A stretch of DNA of 64,000 bases from Stutzerimonas stutzeri (GTDB lineage: Bacteria > Pseudomonadota > Gammaproteobacteria > Pseudomonadales > Pseudomonadaceae). The DNA is taken from positions 1 through 64,000 of the forward strand of contig NZ_JYHV01000019.1 of the NCBI RefSeq assembly GCF_000952685.1, given 5' to 3'. Below, in pieces: positions 20,619 through 29,067 of this stretch. The notes beneath the pieces are model-generated. The model was not told the DNA's origin. It did not search any database and saw nothing but the letters and a program-made list of their open reading frames with translations. Within the stretch, counting starts at the first letter, position 1. Every line of letters begins with the position of its first letter. A program made the translations under genes and the position numbers.

Positions 20619-20837
20619 ATGAACGACGACAAGCAACCAAAACCACTCACGTTTCGGCAAATGCTACAAAGCGTTCTGGCTGGCGCGCTCGGTGTGCAGA
20701 GCGGAAAAAACCGAGAAAGGGATTTCAGTCAGGGAAAACCGAGCCACTTCATTCTGTTGGGTGTCGGCTTCACAGTGGCGTTCGTACTGATCATCCTCGG
20801 CGTGGTCAAGCTGGTGCTGTATCTTGCCGGTCTGTGA
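20619..20837 (+). CDS. DUF2970 small membrane protein
   Basis: 72 residues: a helical N-terminus (LTFRQMLQSVLAGALGVQSG), a polar linker with NRERDFSQGKP, and one membrane helix at about 44-68 (ILLGVGFTVAFVLIILGVV). This matches the DUF2970 pattern I recall, with the RDF motif before the helix. It is divergent from cobN and about 170 bp from the riboswitch. The function is unknown. Confidence 0.82.
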   Translation: MNDDKQPKPLTFRQMLQSVLAGALGVQSGKNRERDFSQGKPSHFILLGVGFTVAFVLIILGVVKLVLYLAGL

Positions 20838-20861
20838 CAGCCCCGGCACAGGTAGCATGCT

Positions 20862-20975
20862 TTATTGGTGACTGACCCAGAAAACCGCCGTTGCGACGAC
20901 TAGAATTATCAGGACGAAAATAGCGGTGGCATCCGCCACGCTGTCATTACCGCGTTGATTGGACTGCTCTGACAC
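20862..20975 (-). CDS. 37-residue single-pass membrane protein
   Basis: A GTG-initiated frame with AAGGAG at 20984-20988, eight to nine bases upstream. The polar N-terminus (MSEQSNQRGNDSVADAT) is followed by one membrane helix (AIFVLIILVVATAVFWV) and ends SHQ. The strong ribosome binding site and typical small-membrane-protein layout make it credible although it is below common annotation cut-offs. It converges on the DUF2970 gene. The next 227 bp, to the cysI start, hold only AT-rich leader sequence with no further gene that I can support. Confidence 0.65.
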   Translation of the reverse strand: MSEQSNQRGNDSVADATAIFVLIILVVATAVFWVSHQ

Positions 20976-21202
20976 GGCTGCTCTCCTTGTTATCGGGCTC
21001 ACGTTGCTTGCAGTTAAGACCACGCCAGCGAGTCGCTCAAGCTCACCGCTTCAAATGCCAATAAAGCAGCGTTTCGTTCTAAACATATTCCCAAACATCA
21101 CTTTTGCGCATAACCGCTAGCTGGTATCGTGCCGCCCTCCCTGAATGGGTGCGCGGCCGTGCGCGCGATAAGCTGTAGACAGCCCTGAGAACAGGACATC
21201 CC

Positions 21203-22861
21203 ATGTACGTTTACGACCAGTACGACCAACACATCATCGAGGATCGCGTTCGCCAGTTTCGCGATCAAACCCGTCGCTTTCTGGCGGGTGAACTCGGTGG
21301 CGAGGAATTCCGCCCCCTGCGCCTGCAGAACGGCCTGTACATTCAACGCTATGCGCCCATGTTGCGTATCGCGGTGCCCTATGGGCTGCTGTCTTCGACC
21401 CAGGTGCGCAAGCTGGCTGAAATTGCCCGCAAGTACGACAAGGGCTACGCCCACATCAGTACCCGGACCAATGTGCAGTTCAACTGGCCGGAACTCGAAG
21501 ATGTCCCTGAGATTCTCGCCGAGCTGGCAACGGTGCAGATGCATGCGATCCAGACCAGCGGCAATTGCATCCGCAATACCACTACCGACCAGTTTGCCGG
21601 TGTAGCCAAAGACGAGCTGATCGACCCACGCCCCTGGTGCGAGATCATTCGCCAATGGTCGACCTTCCATCCGGAATTCGCTTTCCTGCCGCGTAAGTTC
21701 AAGATTGCCGTGAACGGAGCCTCGAGCGACCGCGCCGCCATCGAAGTGCACGATATCGGCCTCGAAGCAGTGAACAACGAGGCTGGTGAGCTGGGCTTCC
21801 GCGTGTCAGTCGGGGGTGGTTTGGGCCGCACACCGATCGTGGGCAGCTTCATCAACGAATTCCTTCCCTGGCAGCATCTGCTGACCTACCTCGACGCCAT
21901 CCTGCGTGTGTACAACCGCTATGGCCGTCGCGACAACAAGTTCAAGGCGCGCATCAAGATTCTGGTCAAGGCGCTCACGCCGGAGGTCTTCGCCGAGCGC
22001 GTCGAGGCCGAGTGGTCCCATCTCAAAGATGGCCCTAGCACGCTGACCGAAGCCGAAGTCGAGCGCGTCAGCAAATTTTTCGTCGACCCGGCCTACAAGC
22101 CTCTGGAAGATCAAAGCGCCGCGCTCGCTCAACTCGATACCGAGCATCCCGGTTTCGCCCGCTGGCGCCAGCGTAACGTGGTGGCACACAAGAAGCCCGG
22201 TTACGCAGCCGTCACCCTATCGCTCAAGAGCACCGGAGTGGCTCCAGGCGATGTGACCGATAAGCAGCTCGATACCATCGCCGATTTGGCCGATCGCTAC
22301 AGCTTCGGTGAAGTGCGCAACTCCCACGAACAAAATATGATCCTCGCAGATGTCGAACAGTCGCGGCTGTTCGAGTTGTGGAGCGAGCTGCGCGAACTGG
22401 GCGTCGCCACCCCGAATATCGGCCTGCTGACCGATATCATCTGCTGCCCTGGCGGCGATTTCTGCTCACTGGCCAATGCCAAGTCGATTCCGATCGCCGA
22501 AGCCATCCAGCGCCGTTTCGATGATATGGACTACCTGTTCGACATCGGCGACATCGATCTGAACATCTCCGGCTGCATGAACGCATGTGGACATCACCAC
22601 GTGGGTCACATCGGCATTCTGGGCGTGGACAAGAAAGGCGCCGAGTTCTACCAGGTCTCGCTCGGCGGCAGTTCCGGCCGCAATGCGAGCCTCGGCCAGA
22701 TACTTGGCCCGTCCTTCGCTCAGGACGTTATGCCCGACGTGATCGAAAAGATCATCGGCGTCTATGTGGAGCAACGTACAGAAGATGAACAGTTCCTCGA
22801 CACCTTCCGCCGTATCGGCATCGACCCCTTCAAGGAGCGCGTCTATGCAGCGAATCATTAA
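21203..22861 (+). CDS. cysI: Sulfite/nitrite reductase hemoprotein, CysI type
   Basis: 552 residues. It carries the two ferredoxin-like half domains and siroheme/4Fe-4S domains of the assimilatory family. Cluster ligands are visible as CCPGGDFCSLANAKS (C-x5-C) and CMNACGHHHVG (C-x3-C). The second half contains NSHEQNMILADV. It reduces sulfite to sulfide for cysteine synthesis. It overlaps the following DUF934 gene by 17 bp. The family also includes assimilatory nitrite reductases, but pairing with DUF934 supports sulfite. Confidence 0.93.
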   Translation: MYVYDQYDQHIIEDRVRQFRDQTRRFLAGELGGEEFRPLRLQNGLYIQRYAPMLRIAVPYGLLSSTQVRKLAEIARKYDKGYAHISTRTNVQFNWPELEDVPEILAELATVQMHAIQTSGNCIRNTTTDQFAGVAKDELIDPRPWCEIIRQWSTFHPEFAFLPRKFKIAVNGASSDRAAIEVHDIGLEAVNNEAGELGFRVSVGGGLGRTPIVGSFINEFLPWQHLLTYLDAILRVYNRYGRRDNKFKARIKILVKALTPEVFAERVEAEWSHLKDGPSTLTEAEVERVSKFFVDPAYKPLEDQSAALAQLDTEHPGFARWRQRNVVAHKKPGYAAVTLSLKSTGVAPGDVTDKQLDTIADLADRYSFGEVRNSHEQNMILADVEQSRLFELWSELRELGVATPNIGLLTDIICCPGGDFCSLANAKSIPIAEAIQRRFDDMDYLFDIGDIDLNISGCMNACGHHHVGHIGILGVDKKGAEFYQVSLGGSSGRNASLGQILGPSFAQDVMPDVIEKIIGVYVEQRTEDEQFLDTFRRIGIDPFKERVYAANH

Positions 22862-23345
22862 GGACGGCCAGGTCATCGACGAAACCTGGCATCTGCTACC
22901 CAAGGACGTAACGCTTGATGGTCTGTCCAATTGTGACGATCTGATCGTGCCGTTCCAGCTATGGCTCGATCATGCTCATGCATTGAAAGCTCGCGACGGC
23001 GGTCTCGGGGTTTGGCTGGACGCCGACGAAGCCGTGGAAGAAATCGCCGACGACCTTGAGCATTTCCAAGTCATCGCACTGAACTTCCCTGCCTTTACCG
23101 ATGGTCGCCACTACTCCAGCGCTCGCCTGCTGCGCGAGCGTTACGGCTACAAAGGCGAGATCCGAGCCATAGGCGATGTGCTGCGCGATCAACTGTTTTA
23201 TATGCGTCGTTGCGGTTTCGACGCCTTCGCGGTGCGCGCTGACCGCGACCCCTATGAGGCGCTGGAAGGTTTGAAGGATTTCTCCGTCACCTACCAATCG
23301 GCCGTCGATGAACCGTTGCCCTTGTTTCGCCGCCGACAAGGCTGA
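22845..23345 (+). CDS. DUF934 protein, sulfite reductase partner
   Basis: 166 residues starting at MQRIIKDGQVIDETWHLL inside the 3' end of cysI. Conserved stretches are GVWLDADE, DDLEHFQVIALNFPAFTDGR, YSSARLLRERYGYKGEIRA and DQLFYMRRCGFDAF. The family nearly always follows cysI in pseudomonads and relatives and is thought to assist sulfite reduction, possibly in electron delivery; the exact role is unproven. Overlap with cysI implies translational coupling and matched dosage. A strong terminator follows. Confidence 0.9.
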   Translation: MQRIIKDGQVIDETWHLLPKDVTLDGLSNCDDLIVPFQLWLDHAHALKARDGGLGVWLDADEAVEEIADDLEHFQVIALNFPAFTDGRHYSSARLLRERYGYKGEIRAIGDVLRDQLFYMRRCGFDAFAVRADRDPYEALEGLKDFSVTYQSAVDEPLPLFRRRQG

Positions 23346-23368
23346 ATCCACGCTCGTGCTGCAATAAA

Positions 23369-23390
23369 AAAACCGCCTTTCGGCGGTTTT
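23369..23390. terminator. Bidirectional rho-independent terminator
   Basis: AAAACCGCC-TTTC-GGCGGTTTT, a 9-bp stem flanked by A-runs and T-runs, 23 bp after the DUF934 stop. The symmetry lets it act for the minus-strand small ORF as well. Confidence 0.92.
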
Positions 23391-23489
23391 TTATTGATAC
23401 ATCCAGAAGTTGGGGTGCTCGACCTGAAGGACCTCGGTCGGCTGCTTCTTGCCGAATGCTTCGATGATCTTCTCTGCCAGTGCTTTCAT
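23391..23489 (-). CDS. 32-residue candidate small protein
   Basis: An ATG-initiated frame reading MKALAEKIIEAFGKKQPTEV then ending LQVEHPNFWMYQ. It is basic and helical at the N-terminus with an aromatic C-terminus. A GGAA lies ten bases upstream. Its stop abuts the terminator, which has the T-run needed on this strand. Codon choice is normal. Evidence is modest and no family is recognised. Confidence 0.45.
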   Translation of the reverse strand: MKALAEKIIEAFGKKQPTEVLQVEHPNFWMYQ

Positions 23490-23499
23490 GACCCATTCC

Positions 23500-23546
23500 T
23501 GTTGCGTTGGAGTGGCGCTAGCTTCGCTCACTCGATCAACGCAACA
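23500..23546. repeat. Long imperfect inverted repeat
   Basis: TGTTGCGTTG-GAGTG pairs with CACTC-(GAT)-CAACGCAACA around a 14-base centre: 15 bp of pairing with one 3-base bulge. It sits between the acuI-like gene end and the small ORF on the minus strand, and one arm abuts that ORF's ribosome binding site. It has no T-run, so it is more likely an RNA structure or processing site than a terminator. Confidence 0.7.
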
Positions 23547-23599
23547 AAATCGGTTTTAGCTATGTCATCAATAGCCGGTTAACCGAAGGGGCCACACAG

Positions 23600-24595
23600 T
23601 CAGTCAAGCCGCACAAGTACTCGACCGGCCTGCTGCCCCGCCAGGATTCGCTCGATAGCTGCAGGCAACTCCTCCAACGAAATCTCCTGCACCAGATCAT
23701 CCAGATTCGGCAATTTCCACTGCACGGACAGTCTGTCCCACATCGACGCTTTGACGACCAGCGGGATTTCCACCGAGTCGACTCCAAGCAGATTCACGCC
23801 GCGCAGAATGAAGGGCATGACGTTGGCCTGAAAATTCGTCCCGGCAGTCAGACCGCAACAGGCGACACTGGCGCCACGCCGCAACGATTTGACGACGTTG
23901 AAAAGAATTTCGCCACCGACGGTGTCGACCGCGCCGGCCCATTGCTCTTTGAACAAAGGTTTCTCCGCCCCCGCCTGAAGCACACCACGCTCAATGACCT
24001 GCGCGGCGCCAAGCCGGGTTAGGAAATCGACTTGATCGGCCTTACCGGTCACCGCAGCGACGCTGTAACCAAGACGGGACAGCAAGGCCACCGCAATACT
24101 GCCGACTCCACCCGTAGCACCGGTCACCAAAACTGGCGCATCGGTTGTTGGCTCAAGGCCCGCCAACTCGAGCTTGTCCACGCAGAGTGCCGCAGTCAGC
24201 CCTGCCGTTCCAAGCGCCATGGCCTCGCGCAAGGAAAGCCCGGCAGGGCGCTTGATTACCCACGCCGACGGCACGCGAATGAACTGACCGAAACCGCCCG
24301 CCGTATTCATTCCAAGGTCATATCCGGTAACGATGACCTCATCGCCCTTGGAAAACTCCGGGACGCTCGATTCGGCAACTGTGCCGGCCGCATCAATGCC
24401 CGGTGTGTGCGGAAAGCTTCGGGTAACGCCGCGGTTGCCGCTGGCCGACAACGCATCCTTGTAGTTCAGCGATGAGTAGCTAACGCGAATCAACACCTCA
24501 CCCACAGGGAGTTCGTCGATGACTCTCTCGACGACACGTGTTTCGAAACGGCCATCGGCATGTTCGCTGGTTTGCAGTGCTTTGAAGCTACCCAT
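23600..24595 (-). CDS. YhdH/AcuI-family NADPH-dependent acryloyl-CoA/quinone reductase
   Basis: 331 residues, medium-chain reductase fold: a GroES-like catalytic domain (about 1-125, with SSLNYKDALSASGNRGVT and PHTPGIDAAGTV) and a Rossmann NADPH domain (VLVTGATGGVGSIAVALL, about 150-285). No structural zinc cysteines are seen, as in the zinc-independent YhdH/YhfP group. Known members reduce acryloyl-CoA to propionyl-CoA or detoxify reactive enones. The start is 10 bp after the sohB stop, so it probably shares that transcript. Confidence 0.88.
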   Translation of the reverse strand: MGSFKALQTSEHADGRFETRVVERVIDELPVGEVLIRVSYSSLNYKDALSASGNRGVTRSFPHTPGIDAAGTVAESSVPEFSKGDEVIVTGYDLGMNTAGGFGQFIRVPSAWVIKRPAGLSLREAMALGTAGLTAALCVDKLELAGLEPTTDAPVLVTGATGGVGSIAVALLSRLGYSVAAVTGKADQVDFLTRLGAAQVIERGVLQAGAEKPLFKEQWAGAVDTVGGEILFNVVKSLRRGASVACCGLTAGTNFQANVMPFILRGVNLLGVDSVEIPLVVKASMWDRLSVQWKLPNLDDLVQEISLEELPAAIERILAGQQAGRVLVRLD

Positions 24596-24605
24596 CAGTT
24601 GCTCC

Positions 24606-25631
24606 TTATTGCCAGAATCGCTGTTCGTTGAGACGTGTCCAGCCCTTCAGCAAGCCGTGCTCCAAGGTGGCACTCGCCGCCATGCCGAATCGCTCTGGAA
24701 GACTTTTTTTCTCCGCATAGTGCAGCTGGAACAGATCCGCCTCGCGGGCGCGAGCAGCCAGATACTCATCGCTCGTCTTCAATTCATCAACGAGCTGCTT
24801 GCCAAGAGCGGCGATACCCAGCCAGACCTCACCAGTGGCAACATCGTCGATAGACAGCTGCTGGCGATAGCGGGCGACGAAGTTCTTGAACAGCTCGTGC
24901 GTAGTTTCCAGATCGTCTTGGAATTTCTCCCGTCCCTTATCGGTATTTTCACCAAAGATCGTCAGGGTACGCTTGTATTCACCTGCGGTGAGCACCTCGA
25001 CATCGACATCATGCTTCTTCAGCAATCGATGGACATTGGGCAGCTGCGCTACGACCCCAATGGAGCCGAGAATTGCAAAAGGTGCGCTGAGGATCTTCTG
25101 GCCGATACACGCCATCATGTATCCGCCGCTCGCTGCAACTTTGTCGACACACACCGTCAACGGCACACCTGCATCACGGATGCGCACCAGCTGCGAGGCA
25201 GCGAGTCCGTACCCGTGGACCATGCCGCCGCCACTTTCCAGACGAAGGACCACTTCGTCCTGTGGCGTGGCCAAGGTCAGCAGTGCAGTGATTTCATGCC
25301 GCAGGTTGTCGACGGCCGACGCCTTGATGTCGCCGTCGAAGTCGAGCACGAACACCCGTGGGCGGGTTTCCGGCTTTTTCTTCGCCAGCTTGGCTGCCTT
25401 GGCTTCACGCTTGCGCTGCAGTTTGAGTTGATCCTTATCGATCAGCGATTGTTCGAGACGCTCACGCATCGATTTATAGAAGTCGTTAAGTTTATGGACT
25501 TCCAGATGGCCACCCGTCTGCTTGCTCCTTCCGCGCCGCAGTGTGGCGAGCGCAGCTAGCACTACCAGCACAGCCGCCACTAGCGTGACGGTCTTAATCA
25601 GAAAGCTTGCATAGTCAGCAAGAAATTCCAC
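24606..25631 (-). CDS. sohB: Inner-membrane serine peptidase SohB
   Basis: 341 residues from the GTG at 25631, which has AGGAGG four bases upstream; an in-frame ATG at 25649 lacks a site. It has an N-terminal membrane helix (about 10-32), a charged coiled-coil linker rich in Lys (about 50-88), then an S49/SppA-type peptidase domain with nucleophile Ser168 (KVAASGGYMM) and general base Lys220 (GEYKRTLTIFGE). The domain should face the periplasm and degrade membrane or signal peptides. It is upstream of and likely co-transcribed with the acuI-like gene. Confidence 0.93.
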   Translation of the reverse strand: MEFLADYASFLIKTVTLVAAVLVVLAALATLRRGRSKQTGGHLEVHKLNDFYKSMRERLEQSLIDKDQLKLQRKREAKAAKLAKKKPETRPRVFVLDFDGDIKASAVDNLRHEITALLTLATPQDEVVLRLESGGGMVHGYGLAASQLVRIRDAGVPLTVCVDKVAASGGYMMACIGQKILSAPFAILGSIGVVAQLPNVHRLLKKHDVDVEVLTAGEYKRTLTIFGENTDKGREKFQDDLETTHELFKNFVARYRQQLSIDDVATGEVWLGIAALGKQLVDELKTSDEYLAARAREADLFQLHYAEKKSLPERFGMAASATLEHGLLKGWTRLNEQRFWQ

Positions 25632-25755
25632 ATATCCTCCTCGGATCACCTACGGTTGCCAGCGGGACACGGCATGGCGTAAAGCGCTCAAGCATACCGA
25701 TTGCATAGACACCTGAGCCAGCGGAAGCCGATTCAAACAAACGTATGATTTATCG

Positions 25756-25784
25756 TTGACACTCCTAATCGATCCCCCTACCCT
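25756..25784 (+). promoter_or_regulatory. Possible sigma-70 promoter for the phosphatase gene
   Basis: A perfect TTGACA at 25756-25761 is followed after 17 bases by TACCCT, a poor -10. The start codon is 29 bp further. The -35 is convincing, the -10 is not. Confidence 0.35.
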
Positions 25785-25812
25785 CGCGAAAAACAGGGTC
25801 CTGGAGCTGAAC

Positions 25813-26523
25813 ATGGGCAGTATTTACCTGATCAGGCATGGTCAGGCGTCATTCGGCGCGGAAAACTACGATGTCCTATCGCCGCTTGGCTTTCGACAGT
25901 CAGCAGCCCTGGGAGATTACCTGGAGCAATTAGGTGTTCGTTTCGACCGCTGCGTGAGCGGAGAGTTGAGCCGGCAGCAAGATACCGCTCGGGCCACCCT
26001 GGCGCGGATGAGCACTCATGATCTAGATGAATGTCCCATCGAAATCGATTCAGCGTTCAATGAGTTTCACGCTGACGAGGTGATTCGTGCTCACATGGCC
26101 GATCTGTTGGCCGTTGAGCCTGACGCGATGCAGATATTCAGCAATGCTGCCAGTCACCGTGCCGAGTTCCAGCGACTGTTCAGTTACGTGATTCATCGAT
26201 GGGTTTCTGGCGAGCATGAAAAAGCAGGGCTGGAAAGCTGGCAGAGCTTTATCGACCGTGTCCAAAACGGATTGAACCGTTTGCTCGATCAGGCGAACAA
26301 AAAGGATCACATCGCCGTTTTCACGTCTGGCGGGACCATCACCGCACTGCTTCAACTGATCATCGGCGTGCCGCCCATCAAGGCGTTCGAATTGAACTGG
26401 CAGATCGTCAACACCTCGCTCAGCTGCCTGAAGTATCGCGACAACGACGTAGCGCTGGCTTCGTTCAACAGCCATGTGCATCTGGAACTGCTGAAGAATC
26501 CGGAGCTCGTCACCTATCGATAA
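25813..26523 (+). CDS. Histidine phosphatase family protein
   Basis: 236 residues from ATG 25813 with GGAG upstream. The N-terminal MGSIYLIRHGQASFGAENYD holds the phospho-histidine motif RHGQ. A second active-site histidine lies in the FNEFHADE region, and AVFTSGGTITALLQLII supplies the C-terminal part of the fold in which the usual His of the SHG motif is replaced by SGG. The enzyme dephosphorylates small molecules or proteins; the substrate is unknown. It is followed by the SCP2 gene after 59 bp, so they probably form an operon. Confidence 0.88.
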   Translation: MGSIYLIRHGQASFGAENYDVLSPLGFRQSAALGDYLEQLGVRFDRCVSGELSRQQDTARATLARMSTHDLDECPIEIDSAFNEFHADEVIRAHMADLLAVEPDAMQIFSNAASHRAEFQRLFSYVIHRWVSGEHEKAGLESWQSFIDRVQNGLNRLLDQANKKDHIAVFTSGGTITALLQLIIGVPPIKAFELNWQIVNTSLSCLKYRDNDVALASFNSHVHLELLKNPELVTYR

Positions 26524-26582
26524 GCTCCAACCCGACTGCAGCCCGAGGCTGCAATTTCCACGATAAAAAAAGGACATATCCG

Positions 26583-26897
26583 ATGAGCAACGTCGACGAC
26601 ACCATCCAGGGCATGAAAGCCAAGTTCAACCCCAGCGCTGCAGCCGGTCTGGACCTGGTTTTCCAGTTCAATATCACCGACGCGGAAAACTACTATCTGG
26701 TCGTTAAGGATGGCACCTGTGACTTTCACAAAGGCGAGTCCGCCGATGCCAACGTTACGCTGATCATGGACAGCGAAACCATGCAGGGCGTCATCAGTGG
26801 CGAGACCGACGGCATGCAGGCGTTCATGGCAGGCAAGCTGCGCGCCGAGGGCGACATGATGCTCGCGCTGAAGCTGAGCGAGCTGTTCCCGGCCTAA
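26583..26897 (+). CDS. SCP2 sterol-carrier domain protein
   Basis: 104 residues making a single SCP2 domain, with FNITDAENYYLVVKDGTCDF and DANVTLIMDSETMQGVISGE as the diagnostic strands and helix. Such proteins bind acyl-CoA or other lipids in a hydrophobic tunnel. AAGGA lies nine bases before the ATG. Neighbouring APH-like and SDR genes fit acyl-CoA metabolism. A strong terminator closes the unit. Confidence 0.92.
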   Translation: MSNVDDTIQGMKAKFNPSAAAGLDLVFQFNITDAENYYLVVKDGTCDFHKGESADANVTLIMDSETMQGVISGETDGMQAFMAGKLRAEGDMMLALKLSELFPA

Positions 26898-26919
26898 CTT
26901 GCCGAGATGTGACGCAAAG

Positions 26920-26947
26920 GCCGAAGTTTTGCGACTTCGGCTTTTTT
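26920..26947 (+). terminator. Rho-independent terminator after SCP2 gene
   Basis: GCCGAAGT-TTTGCG-ACTTCGGC stem-loop followed by TTTTTT. It begins 23 bp after the stop codon. Confidence 0.93.
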
Positions 26948-27037
26948 GTGCGCTTTTTTAGTGACGTTCAAGCATCAAGCATCGTGATTACATAGCAACA
27001 CCCCGACCAATAAAGACCGTCTTTGCTTGGTGCTGTC

Positions 27038-27049
27038 ATGGGCGCCCAT
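27038..27049. promoter_or_regulatory. Perfect 12-bp palindrome, possible operator
   Basis: ATGGGCGCCCAT lies 93 bp upstream of the phosphotransferase start, in the 190-bp gap after the terminator. It could be a dimeric regulator site. No regulator gene is adjacent. Confidence 0.3.
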
Positions 27050-27141
27050 TAGATTACGGGTGCTGGATGGTCAGCTGGCGTTGCGGAGTACAGCCGCCAT
27101 GAACCTGCTCATCAAGGCATCGATTACAAGAAGGGACAAGC

Positions 27142-28209
27142 ATGGCGCTAACAGATCAGACCAGCCGCATCCGTGAAGGTGAAGAACTGCCCGCTGCAGT
27201 CATCGATCAATACCTCAAAGCCCATATTTCGGGACTGGAAGGCAGCCCGAACATTTCGCAATTTCCGGGTGGCGCGTCCAACCTGACCTACCTCCTGGAG
27301 TATCCTCGGCAGGAATTCGTGCTACGTCGCCCACCGTTTGGCCACAGAGCCAAGTCCGCACACGACATGGGCCGCGAATACCGAATCCTCAATCAGCTCA
27401 ACGCGGGCTTTCCTTACTGCCCGAAAGCCTACGTCCACTGCACTGACGAGGCGCTTATCGGTGCCGAGTTCTATGTCATGGAGCGCGTCCAGGGCATCAT
27501 CCTGCGTGAAGACATGCCGGCTGAACTCGGATTTACGCCAGAACAGACGACCGCGCTGTGCAAGAGCTTCATCGACCAGTTCGTCGAGCTGCACAACGTG
27601 GACTACAGCGCCTGCGGCCTTGGCGACTTGGGCAAGCCCGAAGGCTACGTGCAGCGTCAGATTACCGGCTGGATCGATCGTTACGAGCGGGCCGCCACAC
27701 CGGATGCCCCTGGTTGGGAACCGATCAAAACCTGGCTGCGCGACAAGATGCCTGCTGACCACCACAAGCCCGGTATCGTGCACAACGACTACCGCTTCGA
27801 CAATGTCATCCTCAACCCGGAGAACCCGATGGAGATCATCGGCGTGCTGGACTGGGAAATGACCACCATTGGTGACCCGCTGATGGATCTGGGCAATACG
27901 CTTGCCTATTGGATAGAAGCGACAGATCCGCCGCCTATGCAACTGATCCGCAAACAGCCCAGCAATGCTCCAGGCATGCTAACGCGCCAGGAGTTCGTCG
28001 ATTACTACGCCGAGCGTGCCGGCATTCATATCGATAACTTCGACTACTACTACACCTACGGCCTGTTTCGTCTAGCGGCTATCGTGCAACAAATTTACTA
28101 CCGCTACTTCCACGGCCAGACCCAGGATCAGCGGTTCGCTAAATTCGTTCAAATGAACGCCCTGCTCGAACAAGTAAGCCTGCAGGTCATCCATAAATCG
28201 AAGCTGTAA
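27142..28209 (+). CDS. APH-family phosphotransferase (ACAD10-like kinase)
   Basis: 355 residues of the aminoglycoside-phosphotransferase/choline-kinase fold. It contains FPGGASNLTYLLEYP (nucleotide loop), FVLRRPPFG, catalytic HNDYRFDNVILNP and metal-binding LDWEMTTIGDPLMDLG. Its close relatives are the kinase domain found with acyl-CoA dehydrogenases such as ACAD10, proposed to phosphorylate 4-hydroxyacyl-CoA before elimination. It is not expected to give antibiotic resistance. The SDR gene 27 bp downstream supports a role in hydroxy-acyl chain catabolism. Confidence 0.9.
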   Translation: MALTDQTSRIREGEELPAAVIDQYLKAHISGLEGSPNISQFPGGASNLTYLLEYPRQEFVLRRPPFGHRAKSAHDMGREYRILNQLNAGFPYCPKAYVHCTDEALIGAEFYVMERVQGIILREDMPAELGFTPEQTTALCKSFIDQFVELHNVDYSACGLGDLGKPEGYVQRQITGWIDRYERAATPDAPGWEPIKTWLRDKMPADHHKPGIVHNDYRFDNVILNPENPMEIIGVLDWEMTTIGDPLMDLGNTLAYWIEATDPPPMQLIRKQPSNAPGMLTRQEFVDYYAERAGIHIDNFDYYYTYGLFRLAAIVQQIYYRYFHGQTQDQRFAKFVQMNALLEQVSLQVIHKSKL

Positions 28210-28236
28210 TACAGCTCACCAAGAGGAATACAGTTC

Positions 28237-29004
28237 ATGAGCAAAACCACCCTGTTCGACCTGGATGGCAAGATCGCTTTCGTCTCTGGCGCCAGCCGCG
28301 GCATCGGCGAGGCCATCGCTAAACTGCTGGCCCAGCAAGGCGCCCATGTCATTGTTTCCAGTCGCAAAATCGAAGGCTGTCAGGCTGTCGCGGATGCAAT
28401 CGTCGCAGCTGGTGGCAAAGCGACGCCGGTTGCCTGCCACATCGGTGAGCTGGAACAGATTCAAACGGTATTCGCTCAGATTCGCGAGCAATTCGGTCGG
28501 CTGGACATCCTGGTCAATAACGCAGCGACCAACCCACAGTTCTGCCACATCCTCGATACCGACGTTTCGGCTTTTCAGAAAACTGTCGACGTGAACATCC
28601 GTGGATATTTTTTCATGTCCGTCGAGGCCGGCAAGCTGATGCGTGCAAATGGTGGCGGCAGCATCATCAACGTCGCCTCCATCAATGGCGTGACGCCAGG
28701 CAACTTCCAGGGCATCTATTCAGTCACCAAAGCTGCGGTGATCAATATGACCAAGGCGTTCGCCAAGGAATGCGCACCGCAAGGCATTCGGTGTAACGCG
28801 CTGCTGCCGGGCCTGACCGACACCAAGTTCGCCTCGGCGCTGGTCAAGAACGACTCGATCCGTGAAGAAGCGCTGCGTCATATCCCGCTGAATCGCGTCG
28901 CCGACCCGAGTGAAATGGCCGGCGCCGTGCTGTATCTGGCCAGCGACGCATCGAGCTACACCACAGGCCTGTCGCTCAACGTGGACGGTGGCTACCTCGC
29001 CTAA
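28237..29004 (+). CDS. SDR family oxidoreductase
   Basis: 255 residues, a classical short-chain dehydrogenase: cofactor motif VSGASRGIGEA (about 16-26), NNAATNP, catalytic Ser in NVASINGV and YSVTKAAV (Tyr and Lys). The C-terminal DGGYLA is typical. The charged residues SSRK after strand 2 suggest NADPH preference. It is likely in an operon with the APH-like kinase and could oxidise or reduce the related hydroxyacyl intermediate. Confidence 0.92.
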   Translation: MSKTTLFDLDGKIAFVSGASRGIGEAIAKLLAQQGAHVIVSSRKIEGCQAVADAIVAAGGKATPVACHIGELEQIQTVFAQIREQFGRLDILVNNAATNPQFCHILDTDVSAFQKTVDVNIRGYFFMSVEAGKLMRANGGGSIINVASINGVTPGNFQGIYSVTKAAVINMTKAFAKECAPQGIRCNALLPGLTDTKFASALVKNDSIREEALRHIPLNRVADPSEMAGAVLYLASDASSYTTGLSLNVDGGYLA

Positions 29005-29020
29005 CGGGTCTGAAACAAAG

Positions 29021-29046
29021 AAGGGAACCTCAGGGTTCCCTTTCTT
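29021..29046 (+). terminator. Terminator after SDR gene
   Basis: AAGGGAACC-TCAG-GGTTCCCTT followed by TCTT, located 17 bp after the stop. It may also serve the convergent gene. Confidence 0.85.
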
Positions 29047-29067
29047 CACTAGCTGAAATCTTCGCCG

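Noticed and set aside
27142..28209. Aminoglycoside resistance gene
   Set aside because: The fold is APH-like, but motifs and neighbours match the ACAD10-type acyl-CoA kinase group.
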